Shown here in pieces: positions 49,412 to 64,000 of a stretch of 64,000 bases of DNA. The DNA comes from Littorina saxatilis (lineage: Eukaryota > Mollusca > Gastropoda > Littorinimorpha > Littorinidae). Both the position numbers and the translations under genes were made by a program. The stretch is taken from NCBI RefSeq assembly GCF_037325665.1, contig NC_090259.1, forward strand, positions 31,619,771-31,683,770. Direction: 5' to 3'. Position 1 is the stretch's first letter; each line of letters opens with the position of its first letter. Below the pieces are notes generated by a model. The model searched no databases and was not told where the DNA came from. It saw nothing but the letters and a program-made list of their open reading frames with translations.

Positions 49412-50240
49412 GGGGGCCGGGGTTGCTCAGTTGGAAGAGCACTAGACTTTTAAACCTAGGCTCGCGGTTTCGAAACCAGGCCGGTGTGACACGAGAAAAT
49501 TACTCCCACGAGATTTTTACTCCGGAGTAAACATTTCATACGAAAAAGTTACTCCCTTTACGAAAAAAAGCACTCCCCCATTACACGAGAAAATTACTCC
49601 CCACGACAGGTGAGTTCCGAGTAAACATTTCGTACACAAATGTTACTCCCCTGACGAATAAATAACGAATAAATTACTTTACCCTAACACGAGCCATTTA
49701 ACTTCCCATTCCAGGTGTACGAAATTTATACTCCCTTGTCCCCTGTTAGTCTTGGTGGTGGAAGGGGTGGAGGGAGGCTAGCGCGACATTCGTTTGCGTG
49801 AAATCACAGATTGGCATCATCCCTTCGCCCGCATCCCATTTTCGCGTACGAGATTTTTACTGGAAGTAAAAAAAAACGGGGAGTAAAAATTTCGTGGAGG
49901 GAGTAATTTTTTCGTGCCTTGGGGAGTTCTTTTCTCGTACGAAAAGTGTATTCGGAGTAAGAATTTCGTACGAAATATTTACTCCGGAGTAAATTTTTCG
50001 TGGAGTAAAAATTTCGTGTTACACCGGTAAGGACACTGGTCAGTTATACGTGCAGACTCAGAAACGGTATCCAAGTCCCGACGCCGCATCACCACAGTGG
50101 CATGTAAAAGACCTCAGTCTGATTACACCTAACCATGCAAACCCATAGTAATAGCGCAATTAACTCTTGTTGCTGCTAGCTTTCCACTGGAAAGAAGCGC
50201 CCGAATTTCTCTACAATGAGAAAATAAAGTAAATGAATTA
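49412..50240 (+). mobile_element. tRNA-derived SINE, family 4, split by a MITE
   Basis: The head GGGGTTGCTCAGTTGGAAGAGC...CTTTTAA...GGTTTCGAAACC resembles a Lys-type tRNA with a TTT anticodon loop. The body resumes at 50028 (GGACACTGGTCAGT...) and resembles 63.4-63.66 kb. A 539-base inverted-repeat element sits between the two parts. Confidence 0.75.
49485..50023. mobile_element. 539-bp terminal-inverted-repeat MITE with ACTCC/GGAGT subrepeats
   Basis: The ends are inverted copies over more than 45 bases (left TGTGACACGAGAAAATTACT; right end reads TGTAACACGAAATTTTTACT on the other strand). The interior repeats TTACTCC, ACTCCGGAGTAAA and TTTCGTAC in both directions. CCGG lies on both sides (49481-49484, 50024-50027) and may be a 4-base target duplication or part of the inverted repeat. 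No ORF, so non-autonomous. Superfamily not recognised. Confidence 0.85.
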
Positions 50241-50360
50241 AAATGAAATTACATTCAAATTCTAACTGCATAGCTGAACCAATTTCTTTCTTTTTTTGTA
50301 CTTCTCTTCTCTGTTTTGCTGCGTCTGTGCTGTTTATCTACAATGATCTTGAAAGAAAGA

Positions 50361-51212
50361 ACAAGTCGCGTAAGGCGAAAATACAACATTTAGTCAAGTA
50401 GCTGTCGAACTCACAGAATGAAACTGAACGCAATGCAACGCAGCAAGACCGTATACTCGTAGCATCGTCAGTCCACCGCTCATGGCAAAGGCAGTGAAAT
50501 TGACAAGAAGAGCGGGGTAGTAGTTGCGCTGAGAAGGATAGCACGCTTTTCTGTACCTCTCTTCGCTTTAACTTTCTGAGCGTGTTTTCAATCCAAACAT
50601 ATCATATCTATATTTTTTTTGAATCAGGAACCGACAAGGAATAAGATGAAAGTGCTTTTAAATTGATTTCGGAAATTTAATTTTGATTATATTTGTTGTA
50701 TTTATTTATTTTCAGAGCTTGTTTTTCATCCAAATATAACATATTTATATGTTTTTGGAATCAGAAAATGATGGAGAATACGATGAACGTAAATTTGGAT
50801 CGTTTTATAAAAAAATTGTTTTTACAATTTTCAGATTTTTAATGACCAAAGTCATTAATTAATTTTTAAGCCACCAAGCTGAAATGTAATACCGAAGTCC
50901 GGGCTTCGTCGGAGATTACTTGACCAAAATTTCAACCAATTTGGTTGAAAAATGAGAGCGTGACAGTGCCGCCTCAACTTTCACGAAAAGCCGGATATGA
51001 CGTCATCAAAGACATTTATCGAAAAAAAGAAAAAAATGTCCGGGGATATCATACCCAGGAACTCTCATGTCAAATTTCATAAAGATCGGTCCAGTAGTTT
51101 AGTCTGAATCGCTCTACACACACACACGCACAGACACACACACATACACCACGACCCTCGTCTCGATTCCCCCCTCGATGTTAAAACATTTAGTCATAAC
51201 TTGACTAAATGT
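50361..51212 (+). mobile_element. Helentron-like non-autonomous element, copy 4
   Basis: Full-length copy, 375 bases downstream of the stop codon of helicase gene B, in the intergenic spacer. Very similar to copy 2. Confidence 0.78.
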
Positions 51213-51586
51213 AAAAAACACACGCGCGAAAGAGTGACGTAATATCCAACATGAAAATAAACTGTATATCACGTCCCGTCACTCCTTACTTGTTACCATC
51301 CTGAATGTGGCAGCGGCAAGCTGTCAAAATATTGATTAAGTATGTACCAAACCTGGTTATTGTTGTGTCATCTTTTTGTTTGACTGATCTTAAATCTCTT
51401 GTTTCTTTGGTCTTTCCTTCTTCATTACAATTTTTGAAACACCATACAACTCCTCTTTTGAAATGCCGGACTAGAGACAGCATATACTATCCGGATCCAT
51501 TTGTCAAAATTAATGTCTCCTCGCCAACCCTCGACTCAGAAAAAAAAGTGTGTCAGTTCACTTCTGTAGCAACAAGTATTCTCTCA

Positions 51587-61666
<10,080 letters not shown>

Positions 61667-61808
61667 CTTTCTTCTTCTTGTTCACTTATTCATGTTAGCA
61701 GGCTGTTCTGAGGAATGAGAGGATTATACAAAGAAATGTACAATGTTAAAGTTGGTGTGTGAAAGAGAACACGTGTGCGTTATCCTTCGAAACACATTTA
61801 CGGACAAA

Positions 61809-62065
61809 TACACACACACATACACACACACACGCACACACACACACACACATACACACACACACACGCACACACACACACAACACACACACGCACACAC
61901 ACACACACACACACACACGAAACACACACACACACACACGAAACACACACACACACACACGCACGCACGCAAGCAAGCACACATACACACACACACACTC
62001 ACACACACACACACACTCACACACACACGCACGCACGCACACACACACACACACACATACACACA
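61809..62065 (+). repeat. (CA)n array upstream of gene B
   Basis: Interrupted CA array of about 255 bases, starting 143 bases upstream of the gene B start codon. Confidence 0.95.
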
Positions 62066-62874
62066 AATTCACTTACGCGCCAATGGACAAGTTATGAACA
62101 GACAGTCGTACTTGTATTACATTTGCATAACACTTGCACACAACGAATAACTTTTATTTCACTTCCTTGGTGTCAAGAATATTGCAACGTAAACGGTTTG
62201 TTTTAATGCTAACGGTATTCCCTTTAGTTCATTTGTTTTCCTTTCATACACAATTTCCGAGAAAAAAAACCCCACGTCACTGATTCCTCAAAAGCAACCA
62301 ACGTGATCACTGGGGAATGCAATGCCGTCACGCTCATAAGAAAAATACCTAACTCAGTGTTAGGCATTTGTGTAGTGAGACTACAGGGGAAGCTACTGGA
62401 AGGGTACCTGTCATGTGTTAGAGAGTACAAACTTTCAGACCATCAGAAACCATTGCCACGGTAACGTAAGCAAAACTGCCAATATCGTTTTTTGAGTTAG
62501 GCACTTTTGTTTTTATACAGGAAGACTTGTTTGGAAACTGCGAAGATATGCAAATGCTTTAGGGGGTTGTTTTGCAGTTGTGCTGATTGAAAATGTTGCT
62601 GTCAGCTCATTATCTCACGTTTATCCCGTGGTAACAGTTCGAGATAGGCAGTTTGCAACTTATAACTAAAATGAGATAGGCTGAAACCAAATAAGTTTCT
62701 TGCATTTTTCTCAAAACAGTAAAAATGTCACAGGCAATTATCCTATTAGCGTGACGATACCTTTTTGAGGACCATAAAACCTGATATGAGCAGTAAAACG
62801 ATCCCATAAAGACACAGCTTAGCCCTTTTATCACCTACTTGTGGACTTAAACAATGACTTGGAATGTGACATCA
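62066..62874. other. Upstream of helicase gene B
   Basis: No gene recognised. It may include promoter sequence, but no clear TATA or initiator could be assigned. Confidence 0.4.
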
Positions 62875-63300
62875 GCAATAACAAGATCAGGATTATAGAC
62901 ACCCAAGCCCTCATATCACTGGCTTGCATAGCGACCAAACAAGGAAGTTTGACGGTATCGAACATTGGCCTAGTAACAAAGATCGATACAATAGGCGCGT
63001 TTGGGTTTCACACTACACCATATCAATTTGATCAAATGATATGTGTAACGTATCACCTTGCACAGTCCCTGGCTCGGTTACCCAAAAAGGTAGGGTGTCG
63101 GCACATCGAACATTGGCTGAGTAAGACTAATCGATAGAGCAGGTGTGTTCTTTGTCGCACCTTCGGGCTGCACACTGCACCCTAATCATATGATAGAATG
63201 ATTATTTCAAAGGTTTCTTCCCACACAGTCTTGCGTCGGTCGCAAACCAAGTCCTTTAGACGCCACTACAAGGGCCTTGCTTATGCAACCGATCATTGAC
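62875..63300 (+). repeat. Degenerate ~165-bp tandem repeat, about 2.5 units
   Basis: ATCGAACATTGGC, ATCGATA, CACACTACACC (or CACACTGCACC) and ATGAT recur in the same order at about 165-base spacing. No ORF beyond chance. Confidence 0.6.
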
Positions 63301-63375
63301 ACCACCAAAGATTTGTCAATACTTTTGCATGGGATACGGTATTAACTGAGAGAGTGAGAAAAAAAACAACACCTC

Positions 63376-63665
63376 GCAAGGTGTGTACTTGCGTGTCACG
63401 GGTTCAAATCTGTGCCGGGACGAACACGGGTCAACGTTATGTGCAAGCTTAGAGACGGTGTCCATGTCCCACTCCGTGACATCACTGTAGCAAGTCATGA
63501 GACTAGGTCATTGTGCCAGCAGTACAGGTGGCTGATTACACCACAATTCGCACACATCTGGGTAGCGCGACTCTGATTCCGCTAGCCTTCCACTGGAAGG
63601 AAGCGATCGGAAATTCCTTGCGATGTGACAGTGAAGTTACGACAACGAGATTTATTCGCTTTGAA
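63376..63665 (+). mobile_element. SINE family 4, diverged partial copy
   Basis: A B-box-like GGGTTCAAATCTGTGCCGG is followed by a body alignable to 50028-50220 (GAGACGGTGTCCATGTCCC, TTCCACTGGAAGGAAGCG). Its first half is decayed. Confidence 0.65.
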
Positions 63666-63705
63666 ACATTGCACAATTGTACTGACTACTTGGGAGGTTC
63701 AAGTA

Positions 63706-63916
63706 CAGTCGAACCTATCAATAACGACCACCAAAGGGAACGACTAAAAGTGGTCGTTACAAATGGTTGGTCGCTATGGAAAGGTGAATTATATGCAAGA
63801 AAAACTCGTCTGGGAACTTTGACAATGGTCGTTATGGGCAGGTGGTCGCTTTCGAGGATGGTCGCTTTCGAGAGGTGGTCGCTTTCGAGAGGTGGTCGCG
63901 ATGACAGGTTCGACTG
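63706..63916. mobile_element. TA-flanked MITE with CAGTCGAACCT termini
   Basis: Ends CAGTCGAACCT / AGGTTCGACTG with TA on each side, typical of Tc1/mariner-derived MITEs. The interior has four GGTCGCTTTCGAG-type short tandem repeats. Confidence 0.82.
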
Positions 63917-64000
63917 TACCAACGTCGATGAGGAAAACCAGTACATAAGTAACTTTAATGGCGTGCAGGATTTGTGAGAGACCAGAGATTGTATGTGTAT

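Noticed and set aside
49412-49484. Lys-type tRNA gene
   Set aside because: Acceptor stem does not pair and the sequence is the head of a SINE split by a MITE.
62875-63300. CRISPR-like array
   Set aside because: Only two to three degenerate units of about 165 bases, in animal DNA.

Overview
This is eukaryotic, animal nuclear DNA. Intron-rich genes with GT-AG splice sites sit among very long dinucleotide arrays, tRNA-headed SINEs, small inverted-repeat DNA transposons and a Helentron-like family. From memory, the repeat families (especially the ~0.85-kb element at 6.6, 8.5, 17.5, 50.4 and 57.7 kb) look like those of marine caenogastropod snails such as Littorina. That is recognition, not a search result. 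I see no bacterial genes, CRISPR, rRNA or free-standing tRNA genes, and no retroviral, LTR or capsid-bearing element.

Three multi-exon genes can be assembled by hand. (1) 12436-20405 (+): a four-exon gene for a 1108-residue single-pass membrane protein with a signal peptide, a very long, charged, cysteine-free ectodomain coded mostly by one 3-kb exon, one transmembrane helix and a short acidic tail. I do not recognise its family. (2) 39340-28875 (-): an eight-exon gene for a 952-residue protein with a NERD-type (PD-(D/E)XK-like) nuclease domain followed by a UvrD-like superfamily 1 helicase core. (3) 61666-51587 (-): a second eight-exon gene of the same family, head-to-tail with the first, with the same seven intron phases (0,0,2,0,0,2,0). 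Both paralogues carry arginine in place of the Walker A lysine and Q-x-K in place of E-x-K at the nuclease site. The downstream copy of the pair (gene 3) has a reading-frame break in its last exon.

Layout: 1-12.4 kb is repeat-rich with no convincing gene; 12.4-20.9 kb is the membrane-protein gene; 20.9-28.8 kb is AT-rich and gene-poor with old diverged duplications; 28.9-39.3 kb is helicase gene A, whose first intron holds two inverted copies of a 1.3-1.5 kb foldback element; 39.4-51.5 kb is an intergenic repeat field (SINEs, nested G/C-rich MITEs, a Helentron-like copy); 51.6-61.7 kb is helicase gene B, whose second intron holds a third foldback copy and another Helentron-like copy; 61.8-64 kb has a (CA)n array, a degenerate tandem repeat, a SINE fragment and a TA-flanked MITE.

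The most interesting content is the tandem NERD-SF1 helicase pair. The domain pairing is known from bacterial nuclease-helicases, but here it is an intron-bearing, duplicated animal gene with matching substitutions at both catalytic centres. Any role, for example in nucleic-acid surveillance, is inference only.
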